Shown here: piece by piece, positions 53,049-62,318 of the stretch
Layout of the letters: each line of letters opens with the position of its first letter
Position numbering within the stretch: the stretch's first letter is position 1
Assembly (NCBI RefSeq): GCF_011008845.1
Contig: NZ_JAAIWM010000001.1
Span: forward strand, 744,001 to 808,000
Source of the DNA: Bacillus mesophilus
GTDB lineage: Bacteria > Bacillota > Bacilli > Bacillales > SA4
Direction: 5' to 3'
DNA: 64,000 nt
Program-made: the position numbers and the translations under genes
Notes under the pieces: generated by a model
Database searches by the model: none
What the model was told of the DNA's origin: nothing
Seen by the model: only the letters and a program-made list of their open reading frames with translations

Positions 53049-54110
53049 CTAAGCCTTCTTTTTAAGATGATCAATTATGCTGTTGGTCACTTCCTCTGTT
53101 GTTGCTCTTCCTTTTAAATCTGGAGTCTTAATACCTGATTCTAGTGTATCCTCAACTGCTTCTAGTATTAGTTTTCCAATTTCAGGATAACCCATAAAGT
53201 CTAGCATCATTTTCCCTGTCCATATTTGACCGATTGGATTCGCTATGCCCTTTCCAGCTATATCAGGTGCAGATCCATGGACCGGCTCAAACATAGAGGG
53301 AAACTTTCGGTCGATATTTAGATTGGCAGCAGGTGCAATACCAATGCTACCCATAATTGCTCCACCAATGTCTGTTAAAATATCTCCGAATAGGTTCGAT
53401 GCAACAATGACATCATACATTTGTGGTCTTAAAACGAAAAAAGCAGCAAGGGCATCAATATGAGCGCTTTCCGATTTAACCGATGGGTACTCCTTTTGTA
53501 TCTCTTTAAATACATCATCCCAAAAAGGCATACTATGTGTGATTCCATTTGATTTCGTTGCACTTGTTACAAGTCCGTTTCGGTTACCTGCTAGCTCGAA
53601 AGCATAACGCATTGCTCTAGATGTTTCTTTATAGGTGAAGACAGCATTTTGAATGGCAATTTGATCTTCTCCCTGATGTACTCTTCCGCCTACCTCTGAG
53701 TATTCTCCTTCAGAGTTTTGGCGAACTACCAGTAAGTCAAAATTATTAGGTTCTTTTAACGGCGATTCAAGGCCCCTAAGTAATTTTGCAGGTCTTACAT
53801 TTAGCGACTGTTCGAAGCCTCGGCGAATTTTAATGAGCAGACCCCATAAAGAAATATGGTCCGGTACTAATTCTGGCATACCTACTGCTCCAAGAAAAAT
53901 CTGATCGAAATTCCTAAGTACATTTAGTCCATCTTCTGGCATCATTTCTCCATGCTTTAAATAATACTCACAACTCCACGGAAAGTTTACCCAGTTAAAA
54001 GAAATACCTCCGTGTAATTCTGCGGCTGCTTCTAATACCCTAATTGCAGCAGGGACAACCTCATTTCCAATACCATCACCAGGTATAGAAGCAATTTCAT
54101 ATTTATTCAT
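53049..54110 (-). CDS. Tartrate/D-malate/isopropylmalate-type dehydrogenase
   Basis: A 353-aa NAD-dependent beta-decarboxylating dehydrogenase of the tartrate/D-malate (TTUC) branch. Motifs: IPGDGIGNEV, VVRQNSEGEYSEVGGR, KSNGITHSM (catalytic Lys), SNLFGDILTDIGG (metal Asp residues), EPVHGSAPDIAGKGIANP. It would oxidise a 2-hydroxy acid such as tartrate or D-malate. ATG 54110 with AAGGAGACCTTT is preferred over 54158. It follows the second TTT system, suggesting that the imported acid is its substrate. A hairpin separates it from tctC. Confidence 0.88.
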   Translation of the reverse strand: MNKYEIASIPGDGIGNEVVPAAIRVLEAAAELHGGISFNWVNFPWSCEYYLKHGEMMPEDGLNVLRNFDQIFLGAVGMPELVPDHISLWGLLIKIRRGFEQSLNVRPAKLLRGLESPLKEPNNFDLLVVRQNSEGEYSEVGGRVHQGEDQIAIQNAVFTYKETSRAMRYAFELAGNRNGLVTSATKSNGITHSMPFWDDVFKEIQKEYPSVKSESAHIDALAAFFVLRPQMYDVIVASNLFGDILTDIGGAIMGSIGIAPAANLNIDRKFPSMFEPVHGSAPDIAGKGIANPIGQIWTGKMMLDFMGYPEIGKLILEAVEDTLESGIKTPDLKGRATTEEVTNSIIDHLKKKA

Positions 54111-54139
54111 AAAGGTCTCCTTTATTTTGAGATTGGATA

Positions 54140-54172
54140 GAAAAAGAAAGGGTATCACTACATCCCTTTCTT
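54140..54172 (-). terminator. Terminator-like hairpin between tctC (system 2) and the dehydrogenase
   Basis: On the minus strand AGAAAGGG pairs with CCCTTTCT, then TTTTC. It could end the transporter transcript or only reduce read-through into the dehydrogenase gene. Confidence 0.75.
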
Positions 54173-54182
54173 ACTATTATAC

Positions 54183-55217
54183 TTATTTACGTAATCCTTT
54201 TTCTGTAGCAATCTTTGTATAATTGTCTGTTTCCTCTTTAACTAATTTACCAAAATCTGCTGCATTAAGGAATGCACCCTCAGCATTGATTGCCGTTAGT
54301 TTTTCTTGGAATGCTGGGTCGTTTGATGCCTTTTCTAATGCTGCTTCCCATTTTTGAATAATTTCTGGCTGTGTACCTTTAGGGAATGAAACTCCTGACC
54401 ACCATTTAGCCTTCATAGCCGGTAAGCCTTGCTCTTCTACCGTTAGAATATCAGGAAAATATGGACTTCTTTCATCTGACACAATACCAATAATTTTTAC
54501 CTTTCCTGACTTTACCATTGTTGAAACTTCGCTTACACCCTGAATTCCTAAAACTGCATGTCCTCCAGCAACCTTTGGCATTGCATCTGCTGCACCTTTA
54601 GTCGTAATCATTCTTGCTTTACTATAATCTCCGCCAACATTATCTAAAAACTCAACAAGTCCAAATGTAGCGATTGCTGTTGGTCCCGAGCTAGTGAATG
54701 TAAGCTGATCAGGATTTGCTTTTACCCACTCAGCAAACTCATTTAAATCATTCCACGGAGCATCTGCTTTTACTACAAAAGCCAACGGATCCTCAACTAC
54801 TTGACCCACATATTCAAAGTCATCAACCGTAAAAGTTAAATCACTCTTTCCACCCATTAATGCAGACGTACTAGACACATTATGAATAAGCACGCTATAT
54901 CCATCATTTTTCCCTTGTTTTAGAACTGCATCTGTCCCCAGTGCTCCAGAAGCCCCTGGCTTATTTACAACTGTAATACTTTGACCCCACTCTTTGCTCA
55001 GATACTCTGCAACTGCTCTAGCGGATAAATCTGTTCCGCCGCCTGCTGCAAACGGTACTGAAATTTCGATAGGTTTCGTAGGATAATCAATTCCTGTAGA
55101 CTCTCCTTCCGTTTTTGTCCCCGATGCTGGTGCAGTTTGACTTGTCGCACATCCAGCTAATAGAGAAACCGCTACTAACAAACTTGTCGCCATGGTTAAT
55201 AAGGATTTTTTCTTCAT
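54183..55217 (-). CDS. tctC: TTT substrate-binding lipoprotein (system 2)
   Basis: A 344-aa binding protein with signal peptide and lipobox LAGC (Cys23), then the TctC fold with YPTKPIEISVPFAAGGGTD and ITVVNKPGASG. It captures a carboxylate for TctAB. It is the last of the tctB-tctA-tctC group, an order different from system 1, where tctC is first. The downstream dehydrogenase points to a hydroxy-dicarboxylate ligand. Confidence 0.92.
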   Translation of the reverse strand: MKKKSLLTMATSLLVAVSLLAGCATSQTAPASGTKTEGESTGIDYPTKPIEISVPFAAGGGTDLSARAVAEYLSKEWGQSITVVNKPGASGALGTDAVLKQGKNDGYSVLIHNVSSTSALMGGKSDLTFTVDDFEYVGQVVEDPLAFVVKADAPWNDLNEFAEWVKANPDQLTFTSSGPTAIATFGLVEFLDNVGGDYSKARMITTKGAADAMPKVAGGHAVLGIQGVSEVSTMVKSGKVKIIGIVSDERSPYFPDILTVEEQGLPAMKAKWWSGVSFPKGTQPEIIQKWEAALEKASNDPAFQEKLTAINAEGAFLNAADFGKLVKEETDNYTKIATEKGLRK

Positions 55218-55275
55218 GTTCTCTTCTCCTCTTATAAATAGGTATTTTTACTGCTAATCGAACTACTTAAATCAA

Positions 55276-56790
55276 TTAAGATATGTCTAATTCCTCTCCT
55301 ACTACTTCTTTAATTCTTGTTTTAGTCCGCCTAGCTAAGCTAATCGATAAAACTAACAAGATTATTGAAACAATTAATATTGAAAGAGAAATGGGCTGCT
55401 GAACAAAGATTAGAAAACTACCATTTGACATTGCCATTGATTGAAGGAATGACTGTTCCAAGATTGGTCCTAAAATAAAACACAAGATCAGCGGAACAAC
55501 AGGCCAACGATATTTATGGAGGAAATATCCTAGAACACCAAATAATAGTGCAATAAATACATCAAACATACTATTTCTAACCGTATAAGCTCCTATGATG
55601 CTAAGGATTAATATGATTGGTGCCATGACCCCGTATGGAACTTTCGTTAGTTTAGCCCATAAACCAACTAGTGGAAGATTTAAAACAAGAAGCATAATAT
55701 TCCCAATAAACATACTGGCAATGATGGTCCACACAAAGCTTCCACTTTGTTCGAATAAAACAGGACCAGGCTGTAACCCATAAATCATTAATCCTGCCAA
55801 TAGGATGGCTAATGGAGGTGAGCTTGGAATCCCCAAAGCAAGTAGTGGAATAAAGCCAGCAGAGCTAGTTGAATTATTTGCAGCTTCTGGTGCAGCTACC
55901 CCTTCAATCACACCTGTCCCAAATTTCTCAGGATGTTTAGAAACCTTCTTTTCAACATCATAAGCTAGGAACGTAGTTACAGCTGTAGAGACTCCAGGTA
56001 GAATTCCCAAAATAAATCCTATTGCACTTCCACGAAGTATGGGCTTCGCACTTTTCTTTAAGTCCTTTATTCCTGGATACACACTACCAATTCGATCCGG
56101 AGCGATTGCTACTTGTTTTTCTTCTAACCCCTTTAATACCTCAGTGATTGCAAACAATCCTATGATGATACTAATCATTTCTAAGCCACCCGTTAAGGTT
56201 TGGCTTCCAAAATCAAATCGTGGACTACCGGATGGGCCCAATCCAATCATGGATAATACATATCCAAATAGTCCCATTATTAATCCTTTTACAATAGAGT
56301 TACCAGCTAAATTCACGATTACCGTAAGGGCTAATAACATTAAAGCAAAATATTCTGGTGGACCAAACTTCAAGGCTTGGTCGGCTAGCATTGGAGCAAA
56401 AAACACCAAGCCTACGACACCCAGTGTTCCCGCTAGAAAGGAAGCAATTGCTGCAATACCAAGTGCCGGACCAGCCTTTCCCTTCTTTGCTAACGGATAA
56501 CCATCCAAACAGGTTGGTACTGAAGAAACTTCACCAGGTATATTTAATAAAATAGCTGTTGTTGACCCTCCGTACATGGCACCATAGTAGATTCCTGCTA
56601 GCATGATAATTCCAGCGGTAGGGTCTAAAATGGTCGTAAGTGGCAATAAAATGGCTATGGCTGAAGTTGGACCAAGACCAGGTAACATTCCTACTAGAGT
56701 ACCTATTAAAGCTCCTAGTACTGCCATTAATAGATTAATAGGTGTAAGGGCTTCCATAAATCCATTTAAAAGCATAACTAATGATTCCAT
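55276..56790 (-). CDS. tctA: Tripartite tricarboxylate transporter large permease (system 2)
   Basis: A 504-aa TctA permease with about twelve helices and the family loops GTLVGMLPGLGPTSA, YYGAMYGGSTTAILLNIPGE and IEGVAAPEAANNSTSSAGFIPLLALGIPSSP. It is 14 nt after tctB and 58 nt before tctC. It is paralogous to the permease at 23343-24869 but clearly diverged, so the two systems probably differ in substrate. Confidence 0.94.
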   Translation of the reverse strand: MESLVMLLNGFMEALTPINLLMAVLGALIGTLVGMLPGLGPTSAIAILLPLTTILDPTAGIIMLAGIYYGAMYGGSTTAILLNIPGEVSSVPTCLDGYPLAKKGKAGPALGIAAIASFLAGTLGVVGLVFFAPMLADQALKFGPPEYFALMLLALTVIVNLAGNSIVKGLIMGLFGYVLSMIGLGPSGSPRFDFGSQTLTGGLEMISIIIGLFAITEVLKGLEEKQVAIAPDRIGSVYPGIKDLKKSAKPILRGSAIGFILGILPGVSTAVTTFLAYDVEKKVSKHPEKFGTGVIEGVAAPEAANNSTSSAGFIPLLALGIPSSPPLAILLAGLMIYGLQPGPVLFEQSGSFVWTIIASMFIGNIMLLVLNLPLVGLWAKLTKVPYGVMAPIILILSIIGAYTVRNSMFDVFIALLFGVLGYFLHKYRWPVVPLILCFILGPILEQSFLQSMAMSNGSFLIFVQQPISLSILIVSIILLVLSISLARRTKTRIKEVVGEELDIS

Positions 56791-56804
56791 TTTCTAAATC
56801 CCCC

Positions 56805-57263
56805 CTAAATCCCTAGTATTCCTTTGGGAAATGGCATTTGGAGCCAGTGAATAAACAATAGATATAGGACTCCCGTTGTAATACTTCCATATAGCGTAGA
56901 TTTTACTGCACTATAAGATCCAATAATCTTAAACAAAGCAGCTAAGACTAGCATTGTACTAATGAGATAACCTAACGTAGTTATTAGGTACCAATAAGCA
57001 AACATAATCATTAATGTGCCTACTAGTCTCCGAGCAATCAAACCTTTTGGTAATTCCACCTTAAAATCTTCTAATCTCCTTAGAAGTAATACTGATCCTA
57101 AGATCACCAATACAAGCCCAACTAATCCGGGAAGAGTATGATCACCAACTAGTAGATTCATTCTATTAGGATATTGTCGATATGCCTCAAAAATAGAAAC
57201 GCCCCCTATTAGAATAGTAATTAGCCCTCCAACTCGATCTGCTTTAAACAAGGTACGAATCAT
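56805..57263 (-). CDS. tctB: Tripartite tricarboxylate transporter small subunit (system 2)
   Basis: A 152-aa TctB protein with four hydrophobic helices. It is the first gene of the system-2 transporter operon. A perfect cre site lies 26-39 nt upstream of its start, in the promoter region. Confidence 0.85.
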   Translation of the reverse strand: MIRTLFKADRVGGLITILIGGVSIFEAYRQYPNRMNLLVGDHTLPGLVGLVLVILGSVLLLRRLEDFKVELPKGLIARRLVGTLMIMFAYWYLITTLGYLISTMLVLAALFKIIGSYSAVKSTLYGSITTGVLYLLFIHWLQMPFPKGILGI

Positions 57264-57288
57264 ATGTCACCTCCAGGACCTCAATGTT

Positions 57289-57302
57289 TGTTAACGCTTA
57301 CA
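57289..57302. promoter_or_regulatory. cre (CcpA) site before the system-2 TTT operon
   Basis: On the minus strand TGTAAGCGTTAACA, a full match to TGWAARCGYTWNCW. It lies just upstream of tctB and should bring CcpA catabolite repression to the transporter and dehydrogenase genes. Confidence 0.85.
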
Positions 57303-57400
57303 AAACCTTATTAGTTTTATAAAACTTTCCCTTATCTTAAATCTAAGTTTAAAAAGAATAAATATTAAGAAAATTAGTTAATCATTATGTAATTAAAGTA

Positions 57401-57430
57401 AATGAGCGACCCATTTGGGTCGCTCATTTA
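57401..57430 (-). terminator. Terminator-like hairpin of the system-2 two-component genes
   Basis: AAATGAGCGACCC pairs with GGGTCGCTCATTT around ATTT. The T run is short, so some read-through into tctBAC is possible. Confidence 0.75.
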
Positions 57431-58143
57431 TATTGCTTTATTAAGTAGTCCTTGGATTCAACATATTGATACCTAGATACTGGTCTTCCAACCGAACCAT
57501 AGCTTACCTCAGAGGTCAATAATCCTAAACTGGTCAGGAAATATATATACTTCTGCATTGACACTCTTGAAATCCCAACCTTACTAGCTAATTCTTCTGC
57601 GGAGAAAGGTGAACCTTCTAATTCAACTATGTTCTCCAAAATCAACTTCAAAGTGTTTTTTGTTAATCCTTTCGGTAAATCGGTTATTTGATCATTTGTT
57701 GCTGATGAATCTTTGTTGAAAATATATTTATCAAGCTCCTCTTGGCTAATACTCTCTTGCTTTTCCATAAATCTCACTTCTTCTCGATAGGAAGTAAGAG
57801 CTGATTGAAACCTCTCATATTCAAAAGGCTTGATTAAATAATCAACTGCCCCATACCGTAAAGCTGTTTTGACACTTCGCATGTCACTCGCGGCACTAAT
57901 GACAATGACATCAATCCCTTTTCCAAGTTTGATAATCTTTTTTAATAATTCCAATCCGTTCTCACGTGGCATATATATGTCAAGGAGAATGAGGTCAACT
58001 TGCTCTCTATTGATAATTTCCATAGCATTTTTAACGGTAGAAGCTGTATCGATTAAACTGAAACCTTCAATTTTTTGTAGATACCGCTTATTAAATTCTG
58101 CCACCATTGGGTCATCTTCAACAATTAATACTTTAATCATCAT
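57424..58143 (-). CDS. Response regulator, CitT/DcuR type (system 2)
   Basis: A 239-aa regulator with a receiver domain (Asp55 in LILLDIYMPR) and a C-terminal helix-turn-helix (AEELASKVGISRVSMQKYIYFL). It is the partner of the kinase that overlaps it by 11 nt and the likely activator of the adjacent tctBAC genes. Either of two adjacent ATG codons (58143, 58140) may start it, after AAGGATCTAG. Confidence 0.92.
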   Translation of the reverse strand: MMIKVLIVEDDPMVAEFNKRYLQKIEGFSLIDTASTVKNAMEIINREQVDLILLDIYMPRENGLELLKKIIKLGKGIDVIVISAASDMRSVKTALRYGAVDYLIKPFEYERFQSALTSYREEVRFMEKQESISQEELDKYIFNKDSSATNDQITDLPKGLTKNTLKLILENIVELEGSPFSAEELASKVGISRVSMQKYIYFLTSLGLLTSEVSYGSVGRPVSRYQYVESKDYLIKQYK

Positions 58144-59749
58144 CTAGATCCTTCCCTTCATAGGGTAAACTGATTGTAAAGGTTGTCCCTTTATTAAGTT
58201 CTGAATCGACTATCAAACTACCTTTTAATCGCTCAACACTTCGCCTCACTAAAAATAACCCAGTACCGCGATCATTCCCTTTAGTCGAAAACCCGTTCAT
58301 AAAGATTGTTTCAAGATGATTTGTAGGAATTCCTATACCTGTGTCACGAACGATGATTGTTAGTACGTCTTCGTTATCTTCATATTGAAACTCTATATTT
58401 AATATTTTTTCATTAGAGTCTTGTACAGCATGTATAGAGTTATCTATTAAGTTGCCAATTATAGTAATCAGTTCATGGGTTAAACGTGAATCCTTAGGTT
58501 CAGGGACAATACAATCACCTGATAAATGCAGCTCAGCATCCATTTCACGGGCAAAGCTTAATTTTCCTAGCAAGAATCCCGCAAGTGCTGGATCTTGAAC
58601 AAGCTTCACAATAAAGCCAATTTCCTCTTGATGACTTTTGGTAATGTGACTAACATAACCGGTTAATTCATCATAAAACCCCATGTTCACCATTCCTAAA
58701 ATAACATGTAATTTATTCATGAATTCGTGTGTTTGAGCCCTGAGTGCTTCTACATACATCTGAACCCCTGTCAGTTGTTCAGCTAGTTTTTTAACTTCAG
58801 TTTTGTCTCGGAAGGTGGATATCGCTCCCACAACTTTATTATTTAGGATCACTGGAGTGCGATTTACTAGCCATGTACTTCCACTAATATTCTGCTCTTG
58901 ATCAAACTCTGCATTACCTGTTTTTAACACCATCCGTAATCGTGAGCCTGGTAATAATTCCTCGGCATCTTTTCCAATAGGTTCCTCATCAATTCCAGCC
59001 TGCTGAAACAACCGTATAGCTTCAGGATTAACTACTGTAATACGGTTGTATTGATCAACCGCCAAAAAGCCTTCCCTTGTAGATTGCAGCATGGCATTAC
59101 GTTCTTCTAATAATTGAGAGATTTCAAGAGGTTCTAAACCAAATAGAATCCTTTTAATCCTTCTTGCTAAAATCAAGGCACCCATTAACCCGACTAATCC
59201 CCCAACACCAATTCCTGTGAATATTATCATTCTATTATAAGAAATCTCTTGATTAACATTTGCTAATAATATACCTACTGCCACAGCTCCAATCTGACTT
59301 CCATCTGTTCCATAAATCGGAGAAAAGGCCCGTAGAGAAACCCCTAATGTTCCTTTAGCCGTAGATACATACTCCTTACCTTTAAACACATTTAACTCAT
59401 CCCCACCAACAAACAGCTTTCCTACTTTTGTTTGATCAGGATGAGATTTCCTGATTCTATTCATATCCATTACAACAATGAAATCAACATCCGTTGCCTT
59501 CGTTATTTTGTTTGTAAAAGTTTGAATTTCATTATGGTCTCTTTTACCTTCTAGAGCTTCAATCACTAATGCCGAATTAGACATCATTCTTCCCACGTAG
59601 CTTATTTTATCTATTTTGTTCAATTCTATATTACTAGCTATTCTCTTACTAATTAAAAAGTCAGTTACAAAAAAGGAAAGCACAAACACTCCCAAAATAA
59701 GCATAACAATTCTTGTCTGCAAACTAAAAAACGATTTTTTAAACCGCAC
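58133..59749 (-). CDS. Sensor histidine kinase, CitA/DcuS type (system 2)
   Basis: A 538-aa membrane kinase: helix (about 10-30), extracellular sensor with RKSHPDQTKVGKLFVGGD, second helix (about 170-190), PAS domain, dimerisation helix with phospho-His in THEFMNKLHVILGMV and ATPase domain (RDTGIGI, GTGLFLV). GTG 59749 is preferred over the ATG at 59755, which lies directly against the GAGGG ribosome binding site. A cre-like site stands about 120 nt upstream. Confidence 0.93.
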   Translation of the reverse strand: MRFKKSFFSLQTRIVMLILGVFVLSFFVTDFLISKRIASNIELNKIDKISYVGRMMSNSALVIEALEGKRDHNEIQTFTNKITKATDVDFIVVMDMNRIRKSHPDQTKVGKLFVGGDELNVFKGKEYVSTAKGTLGVSLRAFSPIYGTDGSQIGAVAVGILLANVNQEISYNRMIIFTGIGVGGLVGLMGALILARRIKRILFGLEPLEISQLLEERNAMLQSTREGFLAVDQYNRITVVNPEAIRLFQQAGIDEEPIGKDAEELLPGSRLRMVLKTGNAEFDQEQNISGSTWLVNRTPVILNNKVVGAISTFRDKTEVKKLAEQLTGVQMYVEALRAQTHEFMNKLHVILGMVNMGFYDELTGYVSHITKSHQEEIGFIVKLVQDPALAGFLLGKLSFAREMDAELHLSGDCIVPEPKDSRLTHELITIIGNLIDNSIHAVQDSNEKILNIEFQYEDNEDVLTIIVRDTGIGIPTNHLETIFMNGFSTKGNDRGTGLFLVRRSVERLKGSLIVDSELNKGTTFTISLPYEGKDLDDD

Positions 59750-59869
59750 TGTCATCCCTCTTTAATTCAACTTACAACTTTCCCACAATATATATTTTTT
59801 TCAAATTCCTTACAAAGAAACGGAAGCATTCTACTTATTAATACCTGGATGACTAAATAAACGTATAAA

Positions 59870-59883
59870 TGTTAGCGCTTTCG
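59870..59883. promoter_or_regulatory. cre-like site before the system-2 kinase
   Basis: On the minus strand CGAAAGCGCTAACA, one mismatch from the cre consensus. Together with the site at 57289 it would place both the sensor and the transporter of system 2 under CcpA. Confidence 0.6.
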
Positions 59884-59980
59884 TGTACATGAATCTTATC
59901 ACGAATATTCAGAACTTAAAAGATATATTAAGAGGAGGTTAGTAATGTTTATATAACAATTTTTAAGAAATGTTTAATAA

Positions 59981-60013
59981 AAAAGAAGGGCTCCTTTTAG
60001 AGAACCCTTCTTT
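59981..60013 (-). terminator. Terminator of bdbDC
   Basis: On the minus strand AAGAAGGG pairs with CCCTTCTT, followed by TTTTA. The stem overlaps the bdbC stop codon. Confidence 0.85.
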
Positions 60014-60438
60014 CATTTCTTTCTACTTAACAACAAGAACAAAATAATCAAACTAAAGGCGGTCAACGCTAAGAATGGTATGGTTATGAACCCAAGCCAG
60101 TTGATATACTCACCTGTACATGGTACACCATTTTTACATGGTTTGATTTCAGCAAAACCAGGCACCTTTTGAACGAGGTAATGGTAAAGCGCGACGAACC
60201 ATCCTATGATAGATAGTGGTAATGCGTATTTTATGACAGATTTGTCATTTTGGAATGTACCAATCGCGAGAATTAATGCTTGGGGATACATTAGAATACG
60301 TTGATACCAACAAAGCTCACAAGGAATATAACCTTTTATTTCACTGAAGTAGAGACTACCAAGAGTTGCCACAGTTGAGACAAACCAAGCTAGATAAAGG
60401 AAAAGTTGACTTTTACTCTCGCCACTCTGAATTCTCAT
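60013..60438 (-). CDS. bdbC: Disulfide oxidoreductase BdbC (DsbB type)
   Basis: A 141-aa four-helix membrane protein that reoxidises BdbD and passes electrons to quinone. The two Cys pairs are Cys40/Cys43 (CELC) in the first external loop and PCKNGVPC in the second. It follows bdbD with a 4-nt gap, in one operon, and supports disulfide formation in exported proteins. Confidence 0.94.
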   Translation of the reverse strand: MRIQSGESKSQLFLYLAWFVSTVATLGSLYFSEIKGYIPCELCWYQRILMYPQALILAIGTFQNDKSVIKYALPLSIIGWFVALYHYLVQKVPGFAEIKPCKNGVPCTGEYINWLGFITIPFLALTAFSLIILFLLLSRKK

Positions 60439-60442
60439 CTTT

Positions 60443-61135
60443 TTATTGACCCTCTAACTCTTCTTCAATTAGGCTCTTAATTTTTTCATAATCGAATGGA
60501 TCTTCTAGCTGAACATCATTTACCATAATAGTTGGAGTTAAACTCACCTTAAATTCCTCAACAAGCTTACTATCTTTATTTAACTCTTCAATTTCGGTAA
60601 GTTTCTCTAATTCTGATTTGAATTGATCTAAATCAATAGCTGGAATAGAGCCCGCGATTTCCACAACCTTTTCTTTCGTTAACCAAAGTGAATCATGATT
60701 AGCGCTGCTCGGCTGTGCTTCATACAGCTTTTTATGGAATTCCCAATAAGCATCAGGGTTTTGCTGTAGAACCGTTTCTGCAGCAAGGGAACCTAATTGT
60801 GACTCTTTTCCATGAAATAGAACGTTAACATAAACAAATTTAACTTTTCCCGTATCTACATACTCACTTACTAGATCGTGGAAAACTGTGTCTCCCCATG
60901 CTTTACATGCAGGGCATTTGAAGTCTCCAAATTCTACAACCGTAACAGGAGCATTTTCATCCCCAAGAATAGGTTGTCCCTCAATTGAAGGTTGTTGATC
61001 GAACTGTATTTCATTAGAAGTGTCTTCTTTCATATTTGAAACAACTACTAGAACAGCTATTAATATAAAACTAAATAATGTTATGACTAAAGCCATTGCA
61101 ATGGGTGGTAGCTTTGCTTTCTGTCTCTTTGCCAT
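60443..61135 (-). CDS. bdbD: Thiol-disulfide oxidoreductase BdbD (DsbA type)
   Basis: A 230-aa membrane-anchored oxidase: one N-terminal helix (about 12-34) and a DsbA-like thioredoxin domain with the redox pair CPAC (Cys74/Cys77). The cis-Pro region is SLTPTIMV. It forms disulfides in extracellular proteins and is recharged by BdbC. Confidence 0.93.
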   Translation of the reverse strand: MAKRQKAKLPPIAMALVITLFSFILIAVLVVVSNMKEDTSNEIQFDQQPSIEGQPILGDENAPVTVVEFGDFKCPACKAWGDTVFHDLVSEYVDTGKVKFVYVNVLFHGKESQLGSLAAETVLQQNPDAYWEFHKKLYEAQPSSANHDSLWLTKEKVVEIAGSIPAIDLDQFKSELEKLTEIEELNKDSKLVEEFKVSLTPTIMVNDVQLEDPFDYEKIKSLIEEELEGQ

Positions 61136-61252
61136 ATCTCTTCACTACTCCAAATCTGTTTTTTATTTAATTATAATAGATTATTTCCTTGCCTACCTTT
61201 TTAAAAATGACAATTTAATTAAGAAAGTATTTACCACTTTTGCCATTAGAAT

Positions 61253-61393
61253 TTATAAAATATCATTTAAATAGGATTGTATGGTAGTAGGTAATAGTTG
61301 ATAGCCTAAACCTTCATATTTTAGATCGAGTAGACCTGCGATGATAAGAATTGTAAAAATGATTACCAGAGTAACTCTTTTATTTTTTTTCAT
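61253..61393 (-). CDS. 46-aa single-pass membrane protein
   Basis: A short gene from ATG 61393 with AAGGAG 4 nt before it. It encodes a basic N-terminus (MKKNKR), one hydrophobic helix (VTLVIIFTILIIAGLL) and an outside tail with LKYEGLGYQLLP. I do not recognise a family. It lies 117 nt upstream of bdbD on the same strand and could be expressed with it. Confidence 0.62.
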   Translation of the reverse strand: MKKNKRVTLVIIFTILIIAGLLDLKYEGLGYQLLPTTIQSYLNDIL

Positions 61394-61510
61394 AATCTCC
61401 TTCAAATATATTCCCTCCACTGTTGTCTATATCTTCTATTAAATGCATGATACCACAAAAACAATATTAATTGCTTCTTGGGAAAAGCTGTACATGACCA
61501 GTTTATAACG

Positions 61511-61541
61511 AAAAAAGCGACTGCACAGAAAGAGCAATCGC
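61511..61541 (-). terminator. Terminator after the uridine-kinase-like gene
   Basis: On the minus strand GCGATTGC pairs with GCAGTCGC (one G-T or C-A position), followed by TTTTTTC. Confidence 0.78.
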
Positions 61542-61618
61542 CAGTTTAACAATTCTATCACTACTAGTAGTAGCTTTATATCTTTAAAATACGTAAAGCA
61601 ATAAAAAATGTAGCATTA

Positions 61619-62221
61619 TTAAATTCCACTAACTATAAGGTCTGCTCTATTATGAGGTTGATCCTCTTTAACATAGATGTCTTCAGAAATCATCCAATTA
61701 TTTTCCCACGTCTCTCGAGCTTGCTCGCCATCTCTTTCAATACCTCTTGCAAGCCTAGTTTCTCGTGGACATTCAACCCAAATTGTAAAATCATATAGAT
61801 CTGCTAGTTCCTTACGAGTAGAATAAACCCCTTCTATTACGACGATTCCACCGACAGGAACACTCTGCCATTCTGCTAACTCATCCTTTTCCCAATCATA
61901 TCGTTGATAACGTCCCTCTTTGTTTTGCCTGATCGGTTCAATAACTTGATGTAACAGGCGTTTCCAATCAAAATCCGCACCAATCGGTTTTTGTGTTGGA
62001 TGTTTTTTTATAAGTTGAGAGGAAGGTAAGAAGAAATCATCCTTATGTACAATCGTTACATTAGAACATTGATCCTTTAATTTCCTTGTTAATGTACTTT
62101 TCCCAGAGCCTCCACACCCATCAATTCCAATCAATAGGGTTGATTGGTTGGAAGCAATAGAATCTATTTCTCTAATCAATTGTTCAAATGTACCGATTTT
62201 ACCTTTATTGTTAAAACCCAT
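61619..62221 (-). CDS. Uridine kinase-like P-loop kinase
   Basis: A 200-aa nucleoside-kinase-like protein with the P-loop GIDGCGGSGKST (about residues 32-43), HKDDFFLPS as the likely base/acceptor site, and IEGVYSTRKELADLYDF as the Walker B-like segment. It resembles the uridine kinase/phosphoribulokinase family, but the true substrate is not certain. It is transcribed alone. Confidence 0.8.
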   Translation of the reverse strand: MGFNNKGKIGTFEQLIREIDSIASNQSTLLIGIDGCGGSGKSTLTRKLKDQCSNVTIVHKDDFFLPSSQLIKKHPTQKPIGADFDWKRLLHQVIEPIRQNKEGRYQRYDWEKDELAEWQSVPVGGIVVIEGVYSTRKELADLYDFTIWVECPRETRLARGIERDGEQARETWENNWMISEDIYVKEDQPHNRADLIVSGI

Positions 62222-62318
62222 TCTATCACCACTCTTAAATTTCTATATTTTCTTCATCTATAAAAATCTGCTTAAAAAAATATTTACTGTCTCTTTATTG
62301 ATATACTCAATACCTAAG

